DNA of 64,000 nucleotides from Bradyrhizobium sp. BR13661. Its GTDB lineage: Bacteria; Pseudomonadota; Alphaproteobacteria; Rhizobiales; Xanthobacteraceae. The stretch is taken from assembly GCF_029892425.1 (NCBI RefSeq), contig NZ_JARXWB010000006.1, positions 1-64,000 of the forward strand. The letters run 5' to 3'. This document shows, one piece after another, positions 22,878 to 31,228 of the stretch. Positions within the stretch are counted from its first letter, which is position 1; every line of letters starts with the position of its first letter. Below the pieces are notes generated by a model that saw only the letters and a program-made list of their open reading frames with translations, ran no database searches and was not told the DNA's origin. The position numbers and the translations under genes were made by a program.

Positions 22878-23855
22878 ATGCGCCTGTTCGCTTTGCATGG
22901 AAGTTCCGAGTTGGGCGAGCAAATCGCTACCTCGTTGGGCTGCAAGCTTGCAGCTCATGAGGAGCGCAGCTTCGAAGACGGCGAACATAAGGTGCGCCCG
23001 CTCGATACGGTTGCCGGTCACGACGTCTTCGTTGTTCACAGTCTTTTTGGGGGACCCGTCGAAAGTCCGAATGACAAGCTTTGCCGTCTGCTCTTTTTCA
23101 TCGGTGCGTTGAGAGATGCGGGTGCAGCCAACGTGACCGCGGTCACGCCCTATCTCTGCTATGCGAGAAAGGATCGTCGAACGAAAGAGAACGATCCGGT
23201 GACCATACGGTATCTGGCATCTCTATTTGAGGCGGTTGGCACGAGCAGGATCGTCACACTCGATGTGCATAACGAGGCAGCCTTCGAGAACGCGTTTCGC
23301 TGTCCGTCCATTGCACTCACGACAGCGCCGTTGCTGATTGGAAAGATCAAGTCGTTGGCGGGCGACAGGCCGATCAGCATTATCTCGCCTGACCTGGGTG
23401 GCGGAAAGCGAGCCGATCTGTTGCGCGAAGCGCTTGAGAAGGCGTTGCAGAGACCGATAGGAAAGGCATTCGTCGAGAAACATCGCAGCTCTGGCCGTGT
23501 GTCTGGCGACCTTTTTGCCGGTGAGGTGTCTGAAGCGTTTTGCGTGGTTGTTGACGATCTGATCAGCAGCGGCGGAACCCTCGTCCGCGCGGCGAAGGCG
23601 GCACGGGCGCATGGAGCGAGACATGTCATCGCGTGCGTGGCCCATGGCCTGTTCATGCCCGGAGCTGAAACAGCGCTCGCCGATCCATCGATCGACCGCA
23701 TCGTCGCCACGGACACTGTTCCGTCGTTCCGGCTGCCTCCGGGGCCGGTGCTTGCGAAGCTTGATGTGATTTCGGCGGCGCCGCTGCTGGCCGAGGCCGT
23801 CCGGCGGCTGCATCACAACGAGTCACTGGCCGATCTGTTGATGTATCAGGCCTGA
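22878..23855 (+). CDS. Divergent ribose-phosphate pyrophosphokinase (Prs) paralogue
   Basis: 325 residues with two phosphoribosyltransferase-fold halves. It keeps YLCYARKDRRTKENDPVT, DVHNE (His of the DLHA motif), SPDLGGGKRAD and the PRPP loop VVVDDLISSGGTL. It departs from housekeeping Prs in FENAF in place of QGFF and in the flexible loop (EKHRSSGRVSG in place of KRR...). It could make PRPP or another ribosyl diphosphate under special conditions; the essential prs should be elsewhere. I chose the ATG at 22878 because AGGAG is seven bases upstream. It follows the HPF gene by 81 bases and is probably co-transcribed. Confidence 0.88.
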   Translation: MRLFALHGSSELGEQIATSLGCKLAAHEERSFEDGEHKVRPLDTVAGHDVFVVHSLFGGPVESPNDKLCRLLFFIGALRDAGAANVTAVTPYLCYARKDRRTKENDPVTIRYLASLFEAVGTSRIVTLDVHNEAAFENAFRCPSIALTTAPLLIGKIKSLAGDRPISIISPDLGGGKRADLLREALEKALQRPIGKAFVEKHRSSGRVSGDLFAGEVSEAFCVVVDDLISSGGTLVRAAKAARAHGARHVIACVAHGLFMPGAETALADPSIDRIVATDTVPSFRLPPGPVLAKLDVISAAPLLAEAVRRLHHNESLADLLMYQA

Positions 23856-24937
23856 CGAGGCCTGCTTGATTCACGGGCGAGGAGCTGTTCGAGCCGCTTG
23901 GCATCGGCTTCGGCAAGGGCGAGGTAGGCATGCGCGAGGCGCGGCCACTTTTCCGGTGTGCGCGGGTGCGGATCGATCAAATGCGCAATCGAAAGGCGGG
24001 CGCGCAGCATCGCCCGGCCGATTCGATAAAACAAAAAGATGCCGCTTGCCGGGTCATCGTGCAGCTTTCGCGCAAGGCGTTGCCGAACCGCATCGCCGAA
24101 CCAGCGAGCGCCGAGCCTCTCGCATTCCAGGTGCAGAAACGCGACCTCGTCCAAGGCGTCGTTCGCCCGCAAGCGGGAGTTGAACTCAAGACAATCGATG
24201 ATTGGGAATGGAGGACTGAGCCAGATGTGCTCAGGCCTCAGGTCGCCATGGCCATCGACGACGAGCCTTCGGGAAACCCGCTCAGCCAGCAGTCGAGCAC
24301 CATGTTTGAGAAACCGTCGTTGAACGGACGCGATACGTAGAATCTTGCCACGCGGCAGGTCGAAACGACCATTTAGCAGCATTTGCCAATCGAGGACGGC
24401 AGCTTCGGACAGCGAAGCCAGATAGGTCTGTGGCGCGACCAAGACGCGCGCGGCATGCGCGTAGAAGCCTGCGAAAATCGCTGCGAGCCGCTCGGCGTCG
24501 GCAGGGCGAGCACTGCCTTTGCGCAGCTTGGCCTCGAGCGTTTCGTCCTCATTTAGCCTGCGCATCACAACGAGCCAGTCAGCGACCGGCCCGGAGCCGC
24601 CGATCGCATACCCTGGGCAGCTTTCGGTCAGCGGCACGACACCCAGATAGACGTCGGGCGCAAGCCGCCGGTTGAGGCTGGCTTCAGCCTGGCACGCCGC
24701 CTTGCGTCGAGCCGACGTCGAAAAGTCGAGGTACGGAAAGCGTACCGGCTTCTTGAGCTTGTAGACCCGCGCGCCGTTCATGAAGACCCAGGACATATGG
24801 GTCTCGCGCGCCTGGAGGCGATCGGGAACGGGAGTATAGTTCTCGGGGCAACGCAGGAAGGCGACCTTGCGAGCAAGGGCAGAGATACTGACGTTCTCGT
24901 CATCCCCGGTCGAAGGTTCGTCCTGGCGATCCAGCAT
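23846..24937 (-). CDS. Aminoglycoside-phosphotransferase-like kinase (COG2187 type)
   Basis: 363 residues. An N-terminal part has ETHMSWVFMNGARVYKLKKP with the likely nucleotide-binding lysine (KLKKP), and the catalytic loop VDGHGDLRPEHIWL is followed by PIIDCLEFN as the metal-binding aspartate. This is the kinase pattern of COG2187 proteins, in which it is often joined to a P-loop kinase domain that is missing here. The substrate is unknown. The 3' end overlaps the convergent Prs gene by ten bases. AGGT precedes the ATG at 24937, and a FixK2 box lies 34 bases upstream. Confidence 0.85.
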   Translation of the reverse strand: MLDRQDEPSTGDDENVSISALARKVAFLRCPENYTPVPDRLQARETHMSWVFMNGARVYKLKKPVRFPYLDFSTSARRKAACQAEASLNRRLAPDVYLGVVPLTESCPGYAIGGSGPVADWLVVMRRLNEDETLEAKLRKGSARPADAERLAAIFAGFYAHAARVLVAPQTYLASLSEAAVLDWQMLLNGRFDLPRGKILRIASVQRRFLKHGARLLAERVSRRLVVDGHGDLRPEHIWLSPPFPIIDCLEFNSRLRANDALDEVAFLHLECERLGARWFGDAVRQRLARKLHDDPASGIFLFYRIGRAMLRARLSIAHLIDPHPRTPEKWPRLAHAYLALAEADAKRLEQLLARESSRPRQA

Positions 24938-24970
24938 GGTGACCTATTGCCAAACGAAGAGGGAGGCGGT

Positions 24971-24984
24971 TTGACACGGATCAA
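24971..24984. promoter_or_regulatory. FixK2/FNR-type box between divergent kinase and PRTase genes
   Basis: TTGACACGGATCAA is a perfect TTGA-N6-TCAA match in a 101-base divergent gap. It lies 54 bases before the phosphoribosyltransferase start (plus) and 33 bases from the kinase start (minus). The plus-strand spacing matches the other boxes better. Confidence 0.75.
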
Positions 24985-25038
24985 CGATGCGGGGCGGCAG
25001 AGCAATAGTCTGGATGAAATTCAAACGGATCCGCCGCT

Positions 25039-25701
25039 ATGCTCTTTCAAGACAGAGAAGATGCCGGCCGTCAGCTGGCCAGAGCCTTGAAGAAATACAG
25101 TGGTCGCCATCCCGTGGTCCTGGCACTGCCCCGCGGCGGCGTTCCGGTGGCGGCGGAGGTGGCCGAAGAGCTGGACGCGCCTCTCGACCTGGTTCTGGTG
25201 CGCAAGATCGGCGTTCCCATGCAGCCGGAGCTGGCGATGGGCGCGGTGGTGGACGGGGAGCAGCCGATCATCGTCCGCAATCAGGACGTCATCGAACTGG
25301 GGGGCGTAAGCGAGGGGACATTCGACGCGGTCTGCAAAGAAGAGCTCGACGAGATCGAGCGGCGGCGCGCCTGCTATCTTGGCGACCGCGCCCGATCTGA
25401 TGTCAAAGGGCAAGTAGCAATTATCGTTGACGATGGTATTGCGACTGGCGCGACGACGCTCGCTGCGATCCGGGCGATTCGAAAGCGAGAGCCGAAGGAA
25501 TTGATCCTTGCTGTACCGGTTGCGCCGCTCGATACGCTGCAGCGGCTGCGTGCGGAGGTCGATGCAATCGTTTGCCTGGATACGCCGCAGGACTTTGTCG
25601 CGATCGGCTACTATTACCGCGATTTTCGTCAGGTCAGCGATAACGAGGTCATCGCAATTTTGAAGCGGTTTCCGGCCAAGAAGATGGCGGCACAGCGCTA
25701 A
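25039..25701 (+). CDS. Type I phosphoribosyltransferase-domain protein
   Basis: 220 residues. It begins with the family's LFQDREDAGRQLARAL and VVLALPRGGVPVAAEVA, and has the PRPP-binding loop VAIIVDDGIATGATTLAA. LVRKIGVPMQPELAMGAVVDG is characteristic of the predicted phosphoribosyltransferases of COG1926, which are found with stress and DosR-type genes. The base substrate is unknown. It lies downstream of a FixK2 box and close to a Prs paralogue that could supply PRPP. Confidence 0.92.
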   Translation: MLFQDREDAGRQLARALKKYSGRHPVVLALPRGGVPVAAEVAEELDAPLDLVLVRKIGVPMQPELAMGAVVDGEQPIIVRNQDVIELGGVSEGTFDAVCKEELDEIERRRACYLGDRARSDVKGQVAIIVDDGIATGATTLAAIRAIRKREPKELILAVPVAPLDTLQRLRAEVDAIVCLDTPQDFVAIGYYYRDFRQVSDNEVIAILKRFPAKKMAAQR

Positions 25702-25835
25702 GACACGCTGAAGTCGGCGCACGCGACGAGGCGATGGCCCGAAAGAGGGCGTGAGGATCAGGCCACCGCTCCACGCGACTATCCCACGGCCCTCACGGAC
25801 GCTTACGGATCGAGTGGTTCGGCGTAAAATTTGTG

Positions 25836-26303
25836 TCAGGAAATATGCGTGCGGGTTCGCGCGATGATGCCCGCAGCGATTTGCATGGACGCGCCAAGCG
25901 CCCAGCCCAAGAACACAGCCATCGCATCGCGAGGGCGCGCAATCTCATCGAGGATGATGCTGCTCACCGCAATCACCGCCACAACTGCGGTCAGAAAGGT
26001 ACCCGTCGCACTGAGCAGCTCGACGGCGTCCGCCCTGGACCCAAAACCGCGCAGCGACCACGCTCGCAGCTTCTCTGGAGCAGGAGGCAGATCGATGCCG
26101 AGATAGAAGCCGATCGCACCGTAAATCATCATGCCGAGGATTGCGGCGCCGGAGCCAATCAAATTGAAATCGGACCTTGCAATGTGGGCCGCGACGAACA
26201 GCCCGCACGAGCCACCGGTCAAGGCAAGTCCTGTTCGCTCCACGACATGGGCGAGCCTGCTAAGAAGGGAGCGCATTCTCCAACTTTGGTGACGTTCAAC
26301 CAT
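25836..26303 (-). CDS. Small integral membrane protein, unknown function
   Basis: 155 residues with about four hydrophobic segments: LTGGSCGLFVAAHIA, GSGAAILGMMIYGAIGFYLG, GTFLTAVVAVIAVSSIIL and AVFLGWALGASMQIAAGIIA. There is no enzyme motif. An alternative start is the ATG at 26276, just after GGAG. No family recognised. It sits alone between the phosphoribosyltransferase and the zeta-like gene. Confidence 0.7.
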   Translation of the reverse strand: MVERHQSWRMRSLLSRLAHVVERTGLALTGGSCGLFVAAHIARSDFNLIGSGAAILGMMIYGAIGFYLGIDLPPAPEKLRAWSLRGFGSRADAVELLSATGTFLTAVVAVIAVSSIILDEIARPRDAMAVFLGWALGASMQIAAGIIARTRTHIS

Positions 26304-26430
26304 GGTTCAATCCGACCAATCGCTCGCGGCGGCTAATTGAACAAGCGCGCCATTCTGCAACTCACCCAGTCGCTCAACCCGGGCTAAGTAAAATTCCGGC
26401 GCATCATATTGAATGCTCGATACGTCTCTA

Positions 26431-26748
26431 CTAACGATTGACACGTGCGGCGGCTTCGGCTTCAGCCAAAAATCGGTCCATGACTCGGCGAACCTCCTGA
26501 GCTGAGATCCCGGCGGCCCCGAGATCAGCTGCGATCCGGTCGATCGTCAGCGCTACCGTTGGATTTGCGACGTCGGCCGCCATTATTTCACGGGCGTATG
26601 TCTCAGCCGCTTCGCCGGACTTGCCGAGGCGCTGTGCTGCCCATTGCGCAAGGGAAGCTACCGCGTACTCCCGCGCTCTGAATTTCAGCTCTTCGCGATG
26701 CGCGAATTCCGCCTCAAATGCGCTCTCGCGCTTATCGAACGACGTCAT
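26431..26748 (-). CDS. DUF1476 / F1-ATPase zeta inhibitor-like protein
   Basis: 105 residues starting MTSFDKRESAFEAEFAHREEL, which matches the start of alphaproteobacterial DUF1476 proteins; in Paracoccus this family is the zeta subunit that inhibits ATP hydrolysis by F1F0-ATPase. The N-terminal inhibitory segment, a helical AAQRLGKSGEAAETYARE part and a C-terminal VRRVMDRFLAEA helix are all recognisable. I chose the ATG at 26748 because GGGG is eight bases upstream and it begins at the family motif; frames to 26787 are longer. A perfect FixK2 box lies 52 bases upstream, so this copy should be made at low oxygen. Confidence 0.88.
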   Translation of the reverse strand: MTSFDKRESAFEAEFAHREELKFRAREYAVASLAQWAAQRLGKSGEAAETYAREIMAADVANPTVALTIDRIAADLGAAGISAQEVRRVMDRFLAEAEAAARVNR

Positions 26749-26800
26749 ATTCATTTCCCCACTCAGAACTGGAAAACTAGCTGGCAAACAGGGTCGATCG

Positions 26801-26814
26801 TTGATTCAGGTCAA
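26801..26814. promoter_or_regulatory. FixK2/FNR-type box upstream of the zeta-like gene
   Basis: TTGATTCAGGTCAA is a perfect TTGA-N6-TCAA match, 52 bases before the zeta-like ATG on the minus strand. Confidence 0.8.
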
Positions 26815-27053
26815 CACGCTTCATCCTTTGGCTCGGCCGAGGTTGTCTTGCGACCAAATACGCATCAATTGCCGCTCTTGGTCGCATGTCTGAAGTGGGG
26901 CAGGGTTGGCGCATGTGCGCGGCAAGAATTCGAAGCGCAGGGCGTTGCTTGAGCGCTGAAAAAAATCGCGATTGTTGGAACTTGAACGGGTCTTCCAATT
27001 GAGGACGAACAACGCATGCAGTGTGGGTTGGTAGCGCGTCCCCCGCCTCCAAA

Positions 27054-27476
27054 CTACGATTTGTTACGCCAGGCTGCGATTGAGCACGATTTGATCCGCC
27101 TGAAGGTGGCGTCGACGTGCCTGCAAGGGCGCTCAAGAGGCGGCGCGCAGAGGGGCTGTCGCCAGGATGCTTCTCGACCGGCTAACGAGCAGAGCCTGCG
27201 ATGGCGCGAACGCTTCCAGCCCGCGATTGCAAGGATAACGCTGCACCCGATGATATTGCTGAGGAATAGGGACGCCATTTTCCAATCGCCCTGGTTCTCG
27301 ATTGCATAAGCCATGCCTGACGCGTGCGAAGCGAGAAACAGCGCCCACGTCCCAAACGAGATGGCTTCGGCACCGCTCCGGTCTTTGATTGCCTTGCTGA
27401 TCTGGGGCACGTAAGCGAGAAATCGAAGGCTGTTGAAAATCGTGAACACAGCTAACGTGGCGTCTGCGGTCGACAT
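27054..27476 (-). CDS. PQ-loop-like small membrane protein
   Basis: About 140 residues with three hydrophobic segments. LRFLAYVPQISKAIKDRSGAE has the proline-glutamine pair of PQ-loop/SemiSWEET proteins, followed by SFGTWALFLASHASGMAYAI. The last 45 residues are charged and unlike the family. I chose the ATG at 27476; the open frame goes to a TTG at 27545. Transport of a sugar or a small solute is possible, not shown. Confidence 0.6.
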   Translation of the reverse strand: MSTADATLAVFTIFNSLRFLAYVPQISKAIKDRSGAEAISFGTWALFLASHASGMAYAIENQGDWKMASLFLSNIIGCSVILAIAGWKRSRHRRLCSLAGREASWRQPLCAPPLERPCRHVDATFRRIKSCSIAAWRNKS

Positions 27477-28248
27477 CGGCGGACCAGTCTCATTGAGCGC
27501 GGCGAAGGCGGAGACAAGAACAAATATCGGGAGATGCGGGCTCAAACCCTGAGCCGAAGTCGGTGCCGTGAGTAGAAAACACGTCGTGGGTATTGTTTCC
27601 CAGGTTGATGGTCGTTGCTTGCAATTGCTTCCCCAAAGCTGAACAGGCGGGGCGCGACGTCGGGTCGATAGACGGGAATCGAATTAGAGCGTCGCCAAAT
27701 TAGCCGTACGGCGACTCCGCTGCATCCTCCGATCGGACGATATTAGCTGCAAGGAATGTGTGTGACCGGAATATCCCGTGAAGTTTCGAGCGGACTATTC
27801 ATCGGGGACCCATCGGCAGGGCACATCGAGTCCGTCTTGGCGAATCTCCTCGGCAAGTGAGCTTCGCGGTCGACTCGGGCATGTCGCCTCGTTTGGGGGG
27901 CTTCTGCTGCACTTCCCCGATTTCGCGATCGCAAGGAGTGTGCGTAGCTTCGCGGGCGTTGGTCTGGAGATATCCTCGATGATGTGTGGGGCCAGTTTCA
28001 AGTCGAGCGACGCTTTGCCGACAAGCAATTCGATAGCAGACCAGACTTGACACATCGGCGCGTCATGGCGTCGCCGATAAGCCAACAATCCTCAACGTCT
28101 GCTGAGCTTGCTCGCCCCGGCGGACGTCGATCCGCGACCAGTTCGTATTCAGCCGCATGATCGGCAGCCTACGCCAAGAATCCGCCGCGCCGCCCGCGCT
28201 AGCAGCGCGAGATCCGCGATCTCGCGCAACTTGGCGAAGACGTTGCTC
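27477..28248. other. Intergenic stretch without a recognisable gene
   Basis: Short open frames exist on both strands (for example 27795-28088 minus), but none has a good ribosome binding site or a recognisable family. No FixK2 box or terminator seen. Confidence 0.5.
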
Positions 28249-28851
28249 ATGTCACTGATATCTCTGGACGGCGCAGCCGCGTTCGTCGCGTTGCTCTCAT
28301 TCGAGAAAGGATCTCGAGTCTGCGACCCCAGTGCCGATGTGCCGGTCCACGCGAACGACGCGGTTTGCATCAGAATGGCGACTCCGTTCGATATCGGGAG
28401 GCTCGCGGACCATTTCGCAAATCTCTCTCCAGCCTCGCGCAACAAGCGGTTCATGGGGGCAACGACCGACTTCATTGGGGCGGCATCCGACTGCCTGTCG
28501 CAGCCGTGCGACGCCGACAGGTTCGCGCTGCTGGCCGAGGTCAAGCATGATGGGCGCAGCCTCGTGATCGGCGAGGCGCGGTATGTCTTCGACCGCACGT
28601 CCGGCTACGGCGAATTCGCGCTCTCGGTGGCCGACGGCTTCCAGCGGCGGGGGATAGGCCTCGCGTTACTGGTGGCGATCGAGACCCGCGCAGCCGGTCT
28701 CGGTCACGCCTTGATCTCGGCCGAAACGACGCGGACCAACGCCGAGATGGGAGGGCTCGCGAAAAAGGCGGGATATGTCGACGCCGAGTTCGTCGACTGG
28801 CAGTCGGTTCGCTTCGTGAAGGGGCTGCCTCGGACAGATGGCCCGAAATAG
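28249..28851 (+). CDS. GNAT-family N-acetyltransferase
   Basis: 200 residues from the ATG at 28249. After a short N-terminus the acetyltransferase domain begins at VCIRMATPFDIGRLADHF. The acetyl-CoA-binding turn is in VADGFQRRGIGLALLVAIE (R/Q-x-x-G-x-G/A) and the C-terminal part has TTRTNAEMGGLAKKAGY. The acceptor is unknown. The frame is open to 28108, but the upstream part is arginine-rich and unlike the family. It lies 140 bases before the AraC pair. Confidence 0.85.
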   Translation: MSLISLDGAAAFVALLSFEKGSRVCDPSADVPVHANDAVCIRMATPFDIGRLADHFANLSPASRNKRFMGATTDFIGAASDCLSQPCDADRFALLAEVKHDGRSLVIGEARYVFDRTSGYGEFALSVADGFQRRGIGLALLVAIETRAAGLGHALISAETTRTNAEMGGLAKKAGYVDAEFVDWQSVRFVKGLPRTDGPK

Positions 28852-28991
28852 CAAGGTCTGCCCGGGCAAGTCGGCCGCGGTCCTCTTGGATATGGGAAGC
28901 ACCCTTCCTCCGATCGGAGGATGTGACTTCGGCTGCCGGCAGCTATCGGCATGTCTCCAGGAGTTTCGCGCAAATTACTTTCACTTGGGAT

Positions 28992-29978
28992 ATGGCAGAT
29001 CTGCAACCACACATCATCGAGCTGGCCACGGCCAATCTTCCGGCACACGACCGGATCGCGGCTTGGCGGGAATACCTTTGCCGCGCGATGTTCAAGGTCG
29101 ACGTGGAGCCGGTCCGGGACGTTGCCCTCCAGGCCCGATTCCGCTCGCTGTCGTTGCCCGGTCTGCACCTGATGGATGCGGCCTCATCGCCGGCGACGAT
29201 TCTGCGCGGTGCCCTCCACGTGGCCGATGGCAATGACGACGTCGTGGTCGTGATCAATCGCGCCGGCGCCGCGCGGGTTACGTCACACGGTCGGGAGCAG
29301 GACCTGGGCGTGGGCGAGGCGATCATTCTCAGCGGAGGCGAGTCCGCTGCATTCAATCGGATGAGCCATGGCCATTCGATCAGCCTGCGCATGCCTCGCG
29401 CGCTGTTCGAAGCGACGGTCTTTGCCGCCGACGATGCGCTGATGCGAGTGATCCCCGCACAGTCCGCCGCGCTACGGCTTCTGGTGCACTATGTCTGCTG
29501 GCTGATGCATGGCGACGAGCTGCTTGAGCCTGGCCTTCCCGGGCTTTCGGTGCAGCACGTGCGAAGCCTCTTGGCGCTGGCGTTGGCGCCCGCACGGGAA
29601 TTCGGCGAAACGGCCTCCACCCGCAGTGTGCGCGCGGCGCGTCTGCGGGCTGCAAAGTCCCACATCGCCCGCCACTGCGGTCTCCGGAGCATCTCGCTCG
29701 AGAACGTGGCCACCACGCTCAACGTGACGCCACGTTACATCCAGCGTCTGTTCGAGGCCGCTGGCACCACATTCACCGCATTCCTGACCGTTCAGCGTCT
29801 GGCGCAGGCGCACCGGATGCTCTGCTCGCCCACCTCGCAACACTTGACGGTCAGCTCGATCGCCTATGAGGCCGGCTTTGGGGATCTCTCTCATTTCAAT
29901 CGGTGCTTCCGTCGTCACTACGGCCTGACCCCGCGCGAAGTGCGCGGGGATCGGGCAATGCCGGTCGTTCTCCCATGA
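28992..29978 (+). CDS. AraC-family transcriptional regulator (first of a coupled pair)
   Basis: 328 residues. The N-terminal part (about 1-200) resembles the AraC-binding-like cupin region (LPGLHLMDAASSPATILRG). The C-terminal double helix-turn-helix is clear: SLENVATTLNVTPRYIQRLF then SSIAYEAGFGDLSHFNRCFR, ending in YGLTPREVR. The start at 28992 is a guess between several; the frame is open to 28923. Its stop overlaps the next regulator's ATG (ATGA). Confidence 0.9.
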   Translation: MADLQPHIIELATANLPAHDRIAAWREYLCRAMFKVDVEPVRDVALQARFRSLSLPGLHLMDAASSPATILRGALHVADGNDDVVVVINRAGAARVTSHGREQDLGVGEAIILSGGESAAFNRMSHGHSISLRMPRALFEATVFAADDALMRVIPAQSAALRLLVHYVCWLMHGDELLEPGLPGLSVQHVRSLLALALAPAREFGETASTRSVRAARLRAAKSHIARHCGLRSISLENVATTLNVTPRYIQRLFEAAGTTFTAFLTVQRLAQAHRMLCSPTSQHLTVSSIAYEAGFGDLSHFNRCFRRHYGLTPREVRGDRAMPVVLP

Positions 29979-30952
29979 TCAGGATGACGGTCACCAGCAA
30001 GAAATTCCCGGAGGACTCCGCTCTGCGGGATGTCGCCGGCGATCTCGGCCGCGTCACCCGGCATTCGGTCGACGTCAAATCCCTTCGCGACGGGCCTGCG
30101 GGATACGAGGCCAATTTCGTGGCGCTGGGCGGCCTACTTGCGGCGCATATCTCCGCCAGCAATCTCTTCATGTCGGCGAGGCCGCTCCAGGGAGTAGGCG
30201 ACTACGCTCAGATCTACTGTCAACTGGCGGGCGGCCGGCACATCGAGCAAGCTGGCCGGACGGCCATCATCTGCGCAGGGGCCGGCGGAATGCACGCAGG
30301 GAATGCGCAGGTCGAGGTTCGGACGCCGGCGGAAAAATGCCTCGGTCTCCTCGTGCCGCGCCAGGAGATTCGGGAGTTCATCAGAAGCGAGGACGACCTG
30401 GTCTGCCGCTCTCTCAACGAGCGGCGCACGGAGCTCGGCCTTCTCGGCAATTATCTGCGATCTCTGCTCGATGGCGACGTCCTGCTCGATGGTCTCACGG
30501 AGACCGTCGTCGCGCAGCAGCTCGTTCAATTGGCCGCACTCGCCATCGACGGAAACGGTCGCGGTCGCGACGCGGCGGAGGACGAGACCCTTCCCGCCGC
30601 ACGGCTCATCGCGGCAAAGAGGTTCGTCGATCGGAATCTCGTCGACCCCGCTCTCGATCTCGAGAAGATCGCGGGCAATCTTGGAATTTCGGTTTCCTAT
30701 GTGAAGAAGCTGTTCGAGCGGGGTGGATCTTCGCCGGCACGGTACATTCGTGAACGCAGGCTCGATCGTGCGGCGAAATTGCTGACCGCATCGGAGGGCC
30801 GGAAGAAGATCATTGATATCGCGCTTTCCTGCGGGTGGAGCGATATCTCCAGTTTTAATCGCGCCTTTCGACGTCATTTCGACGTGGCGCCGTCCGAGAT
30901 GCAAGATGAAGCGAATGCCGCTATGCGGCTGCGAAAGAATGGCGATCGATAG
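29975..30952 (+). CDS. AraC-family transcriptional regulator (second of a coupled pair)
   Basis: 325 residues beginning at the ATG at 29975 that overlaps the stop of the previous regulator by four bases. The C-terminal DNA-binding part has DLEKIAGNLGISVSYVKKLF and IDIALSCGWSDISSFNRAFRRH. The N-terminal sensing half is related to the partner's but diverged. The next gene on the strand, an autotransporter, starts 277 bases later, so it is a likely target. The signal is unknown. Confidence 0.9.
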   Translation: MIRMTVTSKKFPEDSALRDVAGDLGRVTRHSVDVKSLRDGPAGYEANFVALGGLLAAHISASNLFMSARPLQGVGDYAQIYCQLAGGRHIEQAGRTAIICAGAGGMHAGNAQVEVRTPAEKCLGLLVPRQEIREFIRSEDDLVCRSLNERRTELGLLGNYLRSLLDGDVLLDGLTETVVAQQLVQLAALAIDGNGRGRDAAEDETLPAARLIAAKRFVDRNLVDPALDLEKIAGNLGISVSYVKKLFERGGSSPARYIRERRLDRAAKLLTASEGRKKIIDIALSCGWSDISSFNRAFRRHFDVAPSEMQDEANAAMRLRKNGDR

Positions 30953-31228
30953 GTCGTCCCTATTCGTAATTTCTCTTTCCCGTCATTCGCGGTTGCTGGC
31001 ATGGCTCTCTGTCGCGCGCGGTGCGCGCGCCTTCTTGCTGTTCCCCTAGTCGACTCGCAGATCTCCGCGCCCAAGGACAGTCTCGCGCCGGCGCTGTGGC
31101 AAAGCGGCAACCATCGAGCGATCTCTGCGCCAAGTGTCCGAATTGCAAAGCCGATGTGTTCGCACGGCCAAGACCGGCTCCTGCTCGCACGCTACCTCCT
31201 GACGGTAATACCCATTCGGAGTGCCGTG

